64,000 nucleotides of DNA from Oscillospiraceae bacterium (GTDB taxonomy: Bacteria > Bacillota > Clostridia > Oscillospirales > Ruminococcaceae): the NCBI GenBank assembly GCA_017532085.1, contig JAFXJT010000004.1:1-64000 (forward strand), given 5' to 3'. The translations under genes and the position numbers were made by a program. Position 1 is the stretch's first letter; the number at the start of each line of letters is the position of its first letter. Shown in pieces: positions 1 to 8,916 of this stretch. The notes under the pieces are model-generated. The model was not told where the DNA came from, did no database searches, and saw nothing but the letters and a program-made list of their open reading frames with translations.

Positions 1-1
1 G

Positions 2-484
2 CTGAGGGATTATTTCTATCATTATCCAGATAATTATACAGAGGAAGAACAGTATTTGGGTGATGAGCTTATGTTGATGACTATGGATTCTCTTGCTCCT
101 GTTTCTGAAGACTGCAATCTTGCAGAAAATGCACAGGCGGCGTTTCATAGCATTATCACCAATGATGTACCAAAGCTGTATATCTGTGCAAGCTGGGGGA
201 TTCAGACGAAAGATGATCTGATTGAATATAGCAAATGGATCAACCGACAGATCGAAATCAACGATCTTGACTTGAAGTTGAGAAGCACGGAATATGATGA
301 TGCAGTGCTTGAGGAAATCCTTAACACTTATGAGAATTCAAGACAAGAGACCATCTATCCGTATGCCGAAAAAATGGGCAATTGCAAGGTCGTTTGTCTT
401 GGAGGTGACCATATGATTTATGAGCAGACGCCCGAAAAATGTGGTGATATCATCAACGATTTTCTGGATGGACTGGGCGGGTAA
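2..484 (+). CDS. alpha/beta hydrolase, C-terminal fragment (5' end outside window)
   Basis: The reading frame is open to the left edge, so the start lies outside the window; about 160 residues remain. The last third has the pattern of an alpha/beta-hydrolase-fold C-terminus: a strand (PKLYICASWG), a cap-like helical stretch, then a strand ending in CLGGDHMIYEQ, where the His of GDH is in the usual place of the catalytic histidine, followed by a final amphipathic helix. The nucleophile serine would be upstream and cannot be seen, so substrate is unknown. A rho-independent terminator follows 28 bases after the stop. Family assignment is inferred from the C-terminal motif only. Confidence 0.6.
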   Translation: MRDYFYHYPDNYTEEEQYLGDELMLMTMDSLAPVSEDCNLAENAQAAFHSIITNDVPKLYICASWGIQTKDDLIEYSKWINRQIEINDLDLKLRSTEYDDAVLEEILNTYENSRQETIYPYAEKMGNCKVVCLGGDHMIYEQTPEKCGDIINDFLDGLGG

Positions 485-511
485 TTTCCAATTTATCTGT
501 TAGATATTAAA

Positions 512-550
512 ATAACCCATGAAGAAATCTTTCATGGGTTATGCTTTTTT
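512..550 (+). terminator. rho-independent terminator of the hydrolase gene
   Basis: ATAACCCATGAA (512-523) pairs with TTCATGGGTTAT (531-542) across a 7-base loop and is followed by GCTTTTTT. Confidence 0.85.
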
Positions 551-738
551 ATGACTACCCAATTTACAAGGCTGCGGTTGTTCTTTTGTTGTGATAGCAT
601 GCCCCATAAGAGTGATCGTGTGACAGAAAAGCGCACTGCGGATATTCTCTTCTTCGCATTCGAGGATTTTTTATGGAAAACGAATACTGAAAAAACCAAA
701 AAGAAAGATGTTTTGTGCGATAGATCTGTGTAAACTCC
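551..738. other. intergenic stretch without recognised gene
   Basis: Short open frames exist on both strands but none has a convincing ribosome binding site or recognisable protein. I see nothing functional here apart from the promoter that follows at 739. Confidence 0.5.
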
Positions 739-767
739 TTGACAGCGGCAGACGATCTTGATATAAT
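739..767 (+). promoter_or_regulatory. perfect-consensus sigma-A promoter
   Basis: TTGACA (739-744), a 17-base spacer and TATAAT (762-767). A strong ribosome binding site (AAGGAGGTG, 781-789) follows, yet the reading frame behind it is broken (see the pseudogene at 791). Confidence 0.8.
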
Positions 768-790
768 AGGATAGGAATAGAAGGAGGTGA

Positions 791-1351
791 ATGGTACTGT
801 GAAAAAGAGCGGTTGCTGATTGGTGTGATCGGCAGTGATCACCCGCATCGAGCAGCGTCAGATGCGCTGTTTCAGTCCGCTTTTTTCAAGAATTCGCTGT
901 TTGGTTATTCCATACTGCGATATGACAAAACAGATGCCTATGACGATACATATCGCTATTGGGCAAAATCCATTTCAAATGGTCCGGAATTTTTGAAGGC
1001 ACATCGCCGCATACAATTTTATGATGCAGTTTCCGTCAGAAGGGGGAGACAATAAGGAAACAGCACTTTTGCCGATGTGATTTACAATGAACTTCTGTCA
1101 GCCAATGTTCCTATCCGAACTATGAATGTGGATTCTTTTTCAATCGCAAGGATAAAGAATGCTCTGCGTTTCGCTTGCATCAGGATTGTATTCACAGCTG
1201 TGTGATATATGTCAGATGGCTGTTGTCTGCTTCTGAGAAGGAAATTCCTTCCGTTGCTGAACGTCGGGGCTATACGGACAGCAAATATGTCTTTCGCCAA
1301 TTTCCGGCTGTTGTCGGTGTGACTCCGAAACAATATCGTCAAATTGCATGA
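791..1351 (+). pseudogene. decayed AraC-type transcriptional regulator
   Basis: A consensus promoter and AAGGAGG lead into ATG/GTG codons (791, 799) that stop at once. A different frame is then open (813-1055), stops, and continues to about 1205. A third frame (1091-1351) ends with a recognisable AraC C-terminal helix-turn-helix: IPSVAERRGYTDSKYVFRQF followed by GVTPKQYRQIA, matching the family pattern of a helix, GY.D..YF.R.F, then G.TP..YR. At least two frame changes and several stops separate these pieces. The identity of the N-terminal part is not recognised. Position directly upstream of the xylanase gene suggests it once regulated that gene. Sequencing errors could mimic some of the damage. 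Confidence 0.5.
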
Positions 1352-1408
1352 AAATGGCGAACAATAGCAATTCAGTAAATTTTGTCCACTTTATTTTGAA
1401 TTTGTGGG

Positions 1409-1437
1409 TTGATGGAATGTCTGCTGCATTGTAAAAT
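1409..1437 (+). promoter_or_regulatory. sigma-A promoter for the GH30/GH43 enzyme gene
   Basis: TTGATG (1409-1414), 17-base spacer, TAAAAT (1432-1437). It lies between the decayed regulator and the enzyme gene, predicting a leader of about 60 bases with the ribosome binding site AGGGGGAA before the ATG at 1507. Confidence 0.55.
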
Positions 1438-1506
1438 GACAGTAGATCCCTGCATAGTTCAGAGGGGGATGAAATAAAAACAAACAAATACCAGGGGGAA
1501 ATTACA

Positions 1507-4500
1507 ATGAAAAAAGCAATTCGCATACTCAAATCGGTATTTACAGTTGCAGTTGCCGGTGTGATGATGTTTCAGGCATCATCATGGATGCCGCTGCAAG
1601 ATGCAGATGCCGCAAGTCTTTGTGTGATCAACACAAACAAAACCTATCAGCTCATCAAGGGCTTTGGCGGAATCAATCTGCGGGAATGGACAGGATCTGA
1701 TCTGACCAGTGATCAGGTGCAGAAGGCGTTTGGCAACGGTCAGGATGAGCTGGGTCTTTCCATTTTGCGTATTTTTGTCAATGACAACAGCAACCAATGG
1801 AATCTTGCGGTTCCGGTAGCAAAGCAGGCACAACAGCTTGGTGCAACCATATTTGCATCTCCGTGGAATCCTCCGGAAAGCATGCGTGTTTCCGGCGGCT
1901 CCGGTGGTAAGTATGCTGTGGATAAATCCAAATACGGCGAATATGCAAAGCATCTGAATAATTTTGTCAAGTATGTTGAAGGCCAGGGCATTGATCTGTA
2001 TTCGATTTCCATTCAGAACGAGCCCGATTACGCTCATGACTGGACATACTGGAGCGCAAACGATTGCGCAAGCTTTATTGCAACCTATGGTAAACAGATT
2101 ACACAGGGCACCAATGCAAAGCTGATGTCTCCGGAAACCTTCCAGTATGGCAAGAGCTATTACAATGCTATCTTAAACAATGCGCAGGCATTTGAGAACA
2201 CCGATCTCTTTGGCACGCATTTTTATGGAACACAGCGCAGCGGCATGGATTTCCCTGCACTGGAAAACTGCGGTAAGGATATCTGGATGACAGAGGTTTA
2301 TGTTCCGAACTCTTCCTCTGACGCAGATACTTATCCGGAAGCACTGGCTGTTGCGGAAAATATCCACAATGGTCTTGTAGTCGGCAATCTGAACGCTTAT
2401 GTTTGGTGGTACATTCGTCGAAGCTATGGCCCGATCAAGGAAAATGGAAACATTTCCAAGCGCGGCTATTGCATGGCGCAGTATTCCAAGTATGTTCGTC
2501 CCGGCGATGTTCGTATTGAGGCGACTGAGCAGCCGGAAAGCAATGTGCTGGTTTCCGCATATAAGCATAGCCCCACCCAGATCGAAATTGTTGCTATCAA
2601 CAAGGGCAGCAATGGCTATTCCCAGCAGTTCTCTGTGGACGGCAGAACCATCACCAATGTTGACCGTTACAGAACCTCCAGCAGCGAAAACATCGCAGCA
2701 ACTAAGAACTTAGACCATGAAACCTCAACATTCTGGGCACAGCTTCCTGCAAACAGCGTATCGACTTTTGTGGTTACACTGCAGAGCGATGGCGTTGATG
2801 TTCCTGTTGATCCGAATCAGCCGGTAGTTCAGGAGCCTGAAGTGCCCGATGAAAACGGCTACTATTTCCACGATACATTTGAAGATGGCTCCAACAACTG
2901 GACCGGCAGAGGTTCTGCTGAGGTAGTGACCAATACGCAGACCGCATATCAGGGCAACCACTCTCTGCTCGTTCAGAATCGTGCATCTGCATGGAACGGC
3001 GCTCAGAAAACGCTGAACCCCAAGACCTATGAGGCAGGTAAGGAATATAGCTTCAGTGTTTGTGCCTATTATAATACCGGCGCAGATTCGCAGAATTTCC
3101 TGCTTTCTCTGCAATATACCAATGCAAGCGGCGAGACAATGTATGATCATATTGCAACAGCAACAGCAGTGAATGGCAGCTATGTGCAGCTGGCCAATAC
3201 CAATTACAAGATTCCGGAAGGCGCTTACAATCCGATTTTGTACGTAGAAACCGAAAGCGGCACGACGAATTTCTATATCGATGAAGCCATTGGCGCAGTG
3301 GCAGGAACGGTCATTGAAGGTCCCAAGGAAGTCAAGTTGATCCTCGGTGATGTGAACTTCGATGGTCAGATCGACGGCAGAGATCTCACTCTTGCAAAGC
3401 GTTATTATGGCAAGACCTTCCCTGATCGCATTACTGCACTGGCTGCAGATGTGGATCAGAGCGGCGAATATGATACTGTAGATATTACATTGCTCAACGA
3501 TTATCTGCTCACAAAGATCAAGGAATTCCCGGTTGCTGAGCGCAAGGTAGATTTTACAGAGCTGGCAGCTAAATTCGGCAGCGTCAATCTTGCAAAGTCC
3601 TATAAAGGTGAAAATGAGCACAATCCGTTGATTTCGCAGTATTTCGGTGCCGACCCCGGCGTGATGGAATATAACGGCAGAATATACGTCTATATGACGG
3701 ACGATCATCTGCTCTATGACAGCAACGGCAATGTCACAAAAGAAACCTACAGCACCATCAACTGTCTGCGCTGCATCTCCTCTGATGATCTTGTCAACTG
3801 GACTGACCACGGTTTGATCAATGTTGCGGGCAATAACGGCATCGCAAAATGGGCGGGCAACTCTTGGGCTCCGACCGCCTGCCACAAAAAGATCAATGGC
3901 AAGGAAAAATTCTTCCTTTACTTCGCAAACAACGCAAACGGCATCGGCGTGCTGACTTCCGACAGTCCGACCGGTCCGTGGTCCGATCCGAACGGCCGTG
4001 CCATGATCGACCGCAGAACCAACGGCGTTACCGATGTTCCGTGGGTGTTCGATCCGGCTGTGCTTGTTGACGATGATGGCAAGGGTTATCTCTATTTCGG
4101 CGGCGGCACGGATAACCTGCCGAAGGATCATCCGAAATCTGCCCGCTGCGTCGCACTCAGCGATGATATGACTTCGATCGTCGGTACACCGGCTGTCATT
4201 GATGCACCTTATCTGTTTGAAGACAGCGGCATTCATAAGTACAATGGCAAATACTATTACAGCTACTGCACCAACTGGAGTACCGGCGGCAATTCGTATG
4301 GTTTGACGACTGCTGCAATTGATTATATGGTCAGTGATAATCCTCTCGGACCGTTCACCTATAAGGGTGAGGTATTCAAGAATATCGGCAATTTCTTTGG
4401 CACGACCGGTAACAATCACCACACGATCATACAGTTCAAGGATCAGTGGTACCTCTTCTATCATGCACAGTATCTTCAGGATCAGATGGGTCTGAAGGAC

Positions 4501-4953
4501 TGCGGCTACAGAAGCTCCCATGTCGACCAGATCACCATGAACGCTGACGGCACGATGCAGCAGGTCAAGGGCACCAAGACCGGCGTGGCGCAACTCCAGG
4601 CGCTGGATCCGTTCACCTTGGTACAGGCAGAAACACTCTCGCATCAGGGCGGCATTACCATCAGTGGCTCCGGCAATACGGTTGTCAACGCCGATAAGGG
4701 AGATTGGTTCCGTGTCAGCGGTGTGGATTGTGCAGGTGCAAAGTCGATTACTGTAAGAGCCTCTTCTCAGAGCGGCAGTATTATTAAGATCTGTGCAGGC
4801 AGCGCAAGCGGTACGGAAGTATCCTATGTAGAGATCCCGGCAGGCGGCTCCATGCAAGAGATTACTGTTCCTGTTATGAACCTGAACAGCAAGACCGATT
4901 TGTATTTCATATTCAATAATACGACTGCAATCGATACCTGGAAGCTGAACTGA
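1507..4953 (+). CDS. cellulosomal xylan-degrading enzyme: GH30 - CBM22 - dockerin I - GH43 - CBM6-like
   Basis: Secreted 1148-residue enzyme with two catalytic modules. Residues 1-35 form a signal peptide. Residues ~40-430 are a GH30 glucuronoxylanase-type module: the acid/base is E172 in IQNEPDY and the nucleophile E263 in IWMTEVYV. Residues ~450-600 resemble CBM22. Residues ~612-675 are a type I dockerin with two calcium loops (DVNFDGQIDGRDL and DVDQSGEYDTVDI). Residues ~700-1030 are a GH43 five-blade propeller with the expected triad D716 (GADPGVM), D849 (WVFDPAV) and E905 (LFEDSGIH). The last ~115 residues look like CBM6. GH30_8 enzymes cut glucuronoxylan and many GH43 enzymes with CBM6 remove arabinose, so debranching plus backbone cutting of arabinoglucuronoxylan is the likely job. 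The dockerin should attach it to a scaffoldin. Start is supported by AGGGGGAA upstream. Confidence 0.93.
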   Translation: MKKAIRILKSVFTVAVAGVMMFQASSWMPLQDADAASLCVINTNKTYQLIKGFGGINLREWTGSDLTSDQVQKAFGNGQDELGLSILRIFVNDNSNQWNLAVPVAKQAQQLGATIFASPWNPPESMRVSGGSGGKYAVDKSKYGEYAKHLNNFVKYVEGQGIDLYSISIQNEPDYAHDWTYWSANDCASFIATYGKQITQGTNAKLMSPETFQYGKSYYNAILNNAQAFENTDLFGTHFYGTQRSGMDFPALENCGKDIWMTEVYVPNSSSDADTYPEALAVAENIHNGLVVGNLNAYVWWYIRRSYGPIKENGNISKRGYCMAQYSKYVRPGDVRIEATEQPESNVLVSAYKHSPTQIEIVAINKGSNGYSQQFSVDGRTITNVDRYRTSSSENIAATKNLDHETSTFWAQLPANSVSTFVVTLQSDGVDVPVDPNQPVVQEPEVPDENGYYFHDTFEDGSNNWTGRGSAEVVTNTQTAYQGNHSLLVQNRASAWNGAQKTLNPKTYEAGKEYSFSVCAYYNTGADSQNFLLSLQYTNASGETMYDHIATATAVNGSYVQLANTNYKIPEGAYNPILYVETESGTTNFYIDEAIGAVAGTVIEGPKEVKLILGDVNFDGQIDGRDLTLAKRYYGKTFPDRITALAADVDQSGEYDTVDITLLNDYLLTKIKEFPVAERKVDFTELAAKFGSVNLAKSYKGENEHNPLISQYFGADPGVMEYNGRIYVYMTDDHLLYDSNGNVTKETYSTINCLRCISSDDLVNWTDHGLINVAGNNGIAKWAGNSWAPTACHKKINGKEKFFLYFANNANGIGVLTSDSPTGPWSDPNGRAMIDRRTNGVTDVPWVFDPAVLVDDDGKGYLYFGGGTDNLPKDHPKSARCVALSDDMTSIVGTPAVIDAPYLFEDSGIHKYNGKYYYSYCTNWSTGGNSYGLTTAAIDYMVSDNPLGPFTYKGEVFKNIGNFFGTTGNNHHTIIQFKDQWYLFYHAQYLQDQMGLKDCGYRSSHVDQITMNADGTMQQVKGTKTGVAQLQALDPFTLVQAETLSHQGGITISGSGNTVVNADKGDWFRVSGVDCAGAKSITVRASSQSGSIIKICAGSASGTEVSYVEIPAGGSMQEITVPVMNLNSKTDLYFIFNNTTAIDTWKLN

Positions 4954-5296
4954 TCAAGTATCTCAATCAGCGTTCGTATAGATCTGCAGAAAACAGTGTT
5001 CCCCATATTCTGCAGATAGATAGGGATGGAAATTGTTTTGGAAAAGTCACCCCCTAAGTCTTTTCCGGAACATGATCCCAAAAACCAATGGTTTCATTCC
5101 AAAAAAGAAAGCCGCAATCCCGATGAACAAAAGTTGGGATTGCGGCTTTTTTATGATGAATATCCTGTGTTGGATGAGAATCAGCACATGACAAATCGAA
5201 AAAAATTATTTTTTGAAATTTGTTGCACGATTTTGGGGTTCTGAAGTGTATAGTATATAGAAGTGCTTCAATATAATAGGAAAAGGAGGGATTAAT
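4954..5296 (+). other. intergenic region between xylanase and ECF sigma factor genes
   Basis: 343 bases. It contains a perfect 10-bp inverted repeat (ATCTGCAGAA 4982-4991 / TTCTGCAGAT 5008-5017), then the terminator at 5108. The promoter of the sigma gene must lie in the last 100 bases; GAAGTG is repeated at 5243 and 5261 and an isolated TATAAT lies at 5272, but no convincing -35/-10 pair is seen, as would be the case for an ECF-type self-regulated promoter. Confidence 0.5.
5108..5152 (+). terminator. rho-independent terminator
   Basis: AAAGCCGCAATCCC (5108-5121) pairs perfectly with GGGATTGCGGCTTT (5136-5149), followed by TTT. Ends the xylanase transcript. Confidence 0.85.
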
Positions 5297-5821
5297 ATGC
5301 AAAAAGAACGGGTTGCGGAGGCCTTCCGCAACTATGTGGATAATGTTCTGCGTGCTTCTTTTCATCTTACGAAAAGCCGCACCGAAGCAGAGGATTGTAC
5401 ACAGGAAGCCTTCTTTCGGCTTTTGGCACAACCCGATTCGATGCAGGATTCTCATATTAAACCATGGCTGCTGCGCACTGTAATTAATCTCTCAAAAAAT
5501 TATCTGCGCAGCGCACGGCATCGGCGCACAGTATCCGTATCGGAAGTAGAGCAGCTGGCAGTATTCACATCCTTGATTCCGGAAGAGGAACGCGCATTCG
5601 GTGCTGTGATGAAGCTGCCGGAAATATATCGAGTTCCGCTTTATCTCCATTTTGTAGAAGGCTATAGTGTGGCAGAAACAGCGGATATTTTGAAAATAAA
5701 TGTCAACACCGTGAATTCAAGGATTCGTCGGGCACGGCAGAAGCTTGCCAAGCAACTGGATCCTCCAATGATTTTACACAGAAAGGATGAGATCGATTAT
5801 GACAGCACCGAGACCGGATGA
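5297..5821 (+). CDS. ECF-type RNA polymerase sigma factor
   Basis: 174 residues, the usual size of an extracytoplasmic-function sigma factor. Region 2 is seen at residues ~10-75 (the core-binding stretch AEDCTQEAFFRLLAQ and the promoter-melting helix near KPWLLRTVINLSKNYLRS). Region 4 is at ~105-155 with the helix-turn-helix SVAETADILKINVNTVNSRI followed by RRARQKL. AAGGAGGG precedes the ATG by six bases. The downstream membrane protein overlaps its 3' end by 23 bases, the standard sigma/anti-sigma arrangement. Target genes are unknown; the cellulosomal enzyme upstream is a possible but unproven target. Confidence 0.88.
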   Translation: MQKERVAEAFRNYVDNVLRASFHLTKSRTEAEDCTQEAFFRLLAQPDSMQDSHIKPWLLRTVINLSKNYLRSARHRRTVSVSEVEQLAVFTSLIPEEERAFGAVMKLPEIYRVPLYLHFVEGYSVAETADILKINVNTVNSRIRRARQKLAKQLDPPMILHRKDEIDYDSTETG

Positions 5822-7064
5822 TATGCAGGATTATATCAATGCTGCAAACAAGATGGGTGCCGATGATGTGTTCTATGAGCGAATGAGCCAATGCATCGAC
5901 AACTATGAAAAAAACATGGTCTGCGGCGCAGATCGTGTCATTCGACCTTCGATCAGACGGCGTGTGACAACCATTGCGGCAGCTGCCGTGGTATGCTGTG
6001 TGGTAGGTTTGACAGGCTATCGGTTTTTCCAAAACTTGGAAGCAGAGCTCCCTGCTGCTTCGGGGCGAAGTGAGTTGGATCTGTTTGATTCGACTCCGGA
6101 ATCCGGTCCATCTATTGTATGGGAAAGCCTGAAGCGTCAGCTTGCGGATGCAGAATCCAAACAAAGAGAACATGAAGCCAAATGCCCTGAGAAAGGCAGC
6201 GAGTCTTATGATCGGTGGAAGCAGGATTATGCCGAATGGGAAAAGACTGCATTGCAGCTGCAGAATGAGATCGAAGCCATTACGGAAGAACTTTGTCTGA
6301 GCGGCAACATTATGATTGCAAGCAGCTTCTGGGATACACAAGCTGATCAGATTCGCTTATACTTGATCAATGGTACCGATCAGCCTGTGACATTGCCGCA
6401 ATATTATCAGCTTTTCCATGAATCACAAATGAAGCTGAGCGGAAGTGCCTGTATGATCAACAGATGGTCGTTGCCTAAGCTGAATGCACATTCTTCGATG
6501 GTCATCTATTGCAATCTTGGCGTGTCATCCGGAGCATCCGATTTGTCTGCAGTGTCGCGGGATTTGGAAAAGGGCGACTATCAATTGCGTCTTTGCAATA
6601 CATTGGGTGCGGAAACGGAATCGGCAGAGGATTGTTTTGCAATTTCTCTTTCACTGCGATCGGATGACAAGATTCGTTTCGTAAATCATGTAACGGATCT
6701 GCAGCTTGAAGAAAAACATCCGCTTTCATGGCACAACGCACGTGCAACCATAGAGACGATTATGTCATATCGACAAGAGATGGAAGCGCGGAGCGACTTA
6801 ACCGATGAAGTACTGTGCAATGCAATTAAGAACTATGTGATTCAGAGAAATGGTGATCCGGATATCGAAACTGCATCCGATGCCGATGCTTATTATGGCA
6901 TTTATTATCTTACAGAGGACAGATCTGCCTACATTTGCAATGAACAATCCCTCTATTATTACTATGTGTTCGAGCATCCTCAGACGGGAGAAATATTCCG
7001 CGGATCTTTGCTTACCATCGGTACCTTTGGTGAAAAGGAGATCCTGAACCTGTCAGACAACTGA
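5799..7064 (+). CDS. single-pass membrane protein, probable anti-sigma factor
   Basis: 421 residues from the ATG at 5799, which is placed about 12 bases behind AAAGGA; an in-frame ATG at 5787 abuts that site and is less likely. An N-terminal cytoplasmic part of ~50 residues (DDMQDYINAANK) is followed by one membrane helix (TTIAAAAVVCCVVGLTGYRF, residues ~53-72). A charged coiled-coil stretch (~95-150) and a C-terminal extracytoplasmic domain of ~260 residues follow, without a family I recognise. No HxxxCxxC zinc anti-sigma motif is visible. Overlap with the sigma gene and topology support an anti-sigma/sensor role. Confidence 0.65.
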   Translation: MTAPRPDDMQDYINAANKMGADDVFYERMSQCIDNYEKNMVCGADRVIRPSIRRRVTTIAAAAVVCCVVGLTGYRFFQNLEAELPAASGRSELDLFDSTPESGPSIVWESLKRQLADAESKQREHEAKCPEKGSESYDRWKQDYAEWEKTALQLQNEIEAITEELCLSGNIMIASSFWDTQADQIRLYLINGTDQPVTLPQYYQLFHESQMKLSGSACMINRWSLPKLNAHSSMVIYCNLGVSSGASDLSAVSRDLEKGDYQLRLCNTLGAETESAEDCFAISLSLRSDDKIRFVNHVTDLQLEEKHPLSWHNARATIETIMSYRQEMEARSDLTDEVLCNAIKNYVIQRNGDPDIETASDADAYYGIYYLTEDRSAYICNEQSLYYYYVFEHPQTGEIFRGSLLTIGTFGEKEILNLSDN

Positions 7065-7075
7065 TACCATATCAG

Positions 7076-7119
7076 ATCAGCCTTGCACAAAGGAAGGAAT
7101 TCATCGGTGCAAGGCTGAT
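7076..7119. terminator. bidirectional terminator between converging genes
   Basis: ATCAGCCTTGCAC (7076-7088) pairs with GTGCAAGGCTGAT (7107-7119). It sits between the anti-sigma gene (+) and the HAD phosphatase gene (-). T-rich sequence follows on the + side. Confidence 0.7.
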
Positions 7120-7126
7120 TGTTTGA

Positions 7127-7957
7127 TTATTTGGTATAACGGGATACAAATTGTGCAGTCCAGTCGGCAAAGAAATCCTCTGCACAGGTACAGGGTGAGG
7201 CATATCCGCCGATTTGTCGGATCTGTTCCTTTACAATCGGCTGCGCATCCGCAGGACAAGCTGCCCAATCGGCTGCAGCGAGCATGGTAAGATCGTTATT
7301 GTAATCACCGGAGGTGCCAAGGCGTGTGCCTGTGGGCAACACCTTGCGAATGGTTTCAACGGCAGCACCTTTGGAAACCGAAGGCGGCAGCATTTCTAAA
7401 AACCAAGAGTGGGAACGAGTAAAGCTCAATGCAGCAAACTGCGGCTGCTGCACAAATTCCCACAGGCGATCAATATCCCGGGGATCACCGGCAAACAGCG
7501 TTTTATAGCATTGGGTAATGTCCATTTCCTCCAGATTGCGATACTGCGGTGTAATACGAGTGATTTTCATATGCTGTTGTTCATATTCATTATCCTTGAC
7601 AATATACACACCATCCCGATTCAGCAGCTCAACCGCAATTTGCGGGGAAAATGACAGCATTTCCTCGATCAGCAATGTGGTTTCGGACGGCAATGTGCAA
7701 GAGGCAATGATGCTTTGATGCTGCCAGTCATATACCATGGCGCCGTTATACAGAATCACAGGAAAATCAGGCTGCAGCTGATCCAGATAAGGCAAGGTGG
7801 CTTGCAGTCCCCGACCGGTTGCTATACTGAACAGACCGCCTTTGGCGCGGAAATCAGCGATGGCTTTTGCGTTGCCGGGTGTCAGGGATTTATCGGGATG
7901 CAGCAGCGTACCGTCCATATCGGTAAGCAATGCAAGAGAGGGATGCGTTGGGTTCAT
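7127..7957 (-). CDS. HAD-superfamily (Cof-type) phosphatase
   Basis: 276 residues from the ATG at 7957, preceded by AAAGGA at a normal distance; the longer frame to 7981 lacks a ribosome binding site. Motif I is DMDGTLLHPD near the N-terminus with the nucleophile and acid/base aspartates. Motif II is IATGRG, and motif IV is SGDYNNDLTML (the usual GD.xND). A large cap domain between motifs II and III marks the Cof/YidA (IIB) class, which dephosphorylates sugar phosphates and cofactors such as FMN or PLP. The individual substrate cannot be told. Last gene of the long minus-strand series. Confidence 0.85.
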   Translation of the reverse strand: MNPTHPSLALLTDMDGTLLHPDKSLTPGNAKAIADFRAKGGLFSIATGRGLQATLPYLDQLQPDFPVILYNGAMVYDWQHQSIIASCTLPSETTLLIEEMLSFSPQIAVELLNRDGVYIVKDNEYEQQHMKITRITPQYRNLEEMDITQCYKTLFAGDPRDIDRLWEFVQQPQFAALSFTRSHSWFLEMLPPSVSKGAAVETIRKVLPTGTRLGTSGDYNNDLTMLAAADWAACPADAQPIVKEQIRQIGGYASPCTCAEDFFADWTAQFVSRYTK

Positions 7958-7998
7958 AACAAGATATCCTTTCAAGAGCAATTGGAAGGCAGAGCAGC

Positions 7999-8916
7999 TC
8001 AGCCATGGGCGATATGCCGCAAAACCGCCTCAAAATAGGGAGGCAAGTCGCTTGAAAACGAAAGTGCTTTTCCGGTAATCGGATGGATAAATCCAATGGA
8101 ACGGGCATGAAGGCATTGTCCCTGCAAGCCGCCCACAGCTTTGCCATAAACGCTGTCACCGTAAATTGGGTGTCCCAGATATCGCATATGCACACGGATT
8201 TGATGTGTGCGTCCGGTTTCCAAACGACATTGGATATGGGCGTGACGTGTATATTGCGTAATGACTTGATAATGCGTCACAGCGTGACGGGCATTTTTCT
8301 CGGTCACGCACATTTTCTGACGATCTTTGGGATCTCTGCCGATGGGCGCTTGAATGGTGCCTTGATCCTCTTTGAGTTTACCGCAGATGACTGCTTCATA
8401 TACACGAGAAAAGGAATGCACTGCAATTTGTTCGGCAAGTCCCAGATGTGCACGATCGGTTTTGGCGACAATCAGCAGACCGCTGGTATCACGATCAATG
8501 CGATGTACGATACCGGGACGGATCACACCATTGATTCCTGAGAGCTGTCCGGCGCAATGATGCAGCAGCGCATTGACCAATGTGCCATCGGGATGACCGG
8601 GCGCAGGATGCACGACCATTCCTTTGGGTTTATTGACAACCAGCAAATCGCTGTCTTCAAATACAATCTCCAGCGGAATGGGCTGCGGCACGATATTCAA
8701 TGGCTGCGGCGGCGGAATTTCAATAGAAATGACATCTTCGCTGCGCAGTCGATCATTTTTTTTGGCAGCACTGCCATTGCGCAGAATCAATCCCTTTTGA
8801 AGCAGCTGCTGAACAGCATTTCGTGTCAGTTCGGGACAATGCGTGCTGATCCAAGCATCCAGACGAGCATCGGCATCTTCTGCAGGTACCGTCAGCAGCA
8901 TGGATTCAGACATCAT
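7999..8916 (-). CDS. rluD: RluD-type 23S rRNA pseudouridine synthase
   Basis: 305 residues. An N-terminal S4 RNA-binding domain (RLDAWISTHCPELTRNAVQQ) is followed by the RluA-family catalytic domain with the signature HRIDRDTSGLLIVAK, whose aspartate after the arginine is the nucleophile. Further family motifs are LETGRTHQIRVHM and GHPIYGD. It converts selected uridines of 23S rRNA helix 69 or similar sites to pseudouridine. Members with this layout follow lspA in many Firmicutes, as here (11-base overlap with lspA). GGAGGAG lies just before the start. Confidence 0.9.
   Translation of the reverse strand: MMSESMLLTVPAEDADARLDAWISTHCPELTRNAVQQLLQKGLILRNGSAAKKNDRLRSEDVISIEIPPPQPLNIVPQPIPLEIVFEDSDLLVVNKPKGMVVHPAPGHPDGTLVNALLHHCAGQLSGINGVIRPGIVHRIDRDTSGLLIVAKTDRAHLGLAEQIAVHSFSRVYEAVICGKLKEDQGTIQAPIGRDPKDRQKMCVTEKNARHAVTHYQVITQYTRHAHIQCRLETGRTHQIRVHMRYLGHPIYGDSVYGKAVGGLQGQCLHARSIGFIHPITGKALSFSSDLPPYFEAVLRHIAHG

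Noticed and set aside
551..733. 60-codon plus-strand frame after the first terminator
   Set aside because: No ribosome binding site, no recognisable protein, and it begins within the terminator tail.
2725..4857. 710-codon open frame on the minus strand
   Set aside because: It lies fully antisense to the GH30/GH43 enzyme gene, has no ribosome site or protein family pattern, and is explained by codon bias of the real gene.
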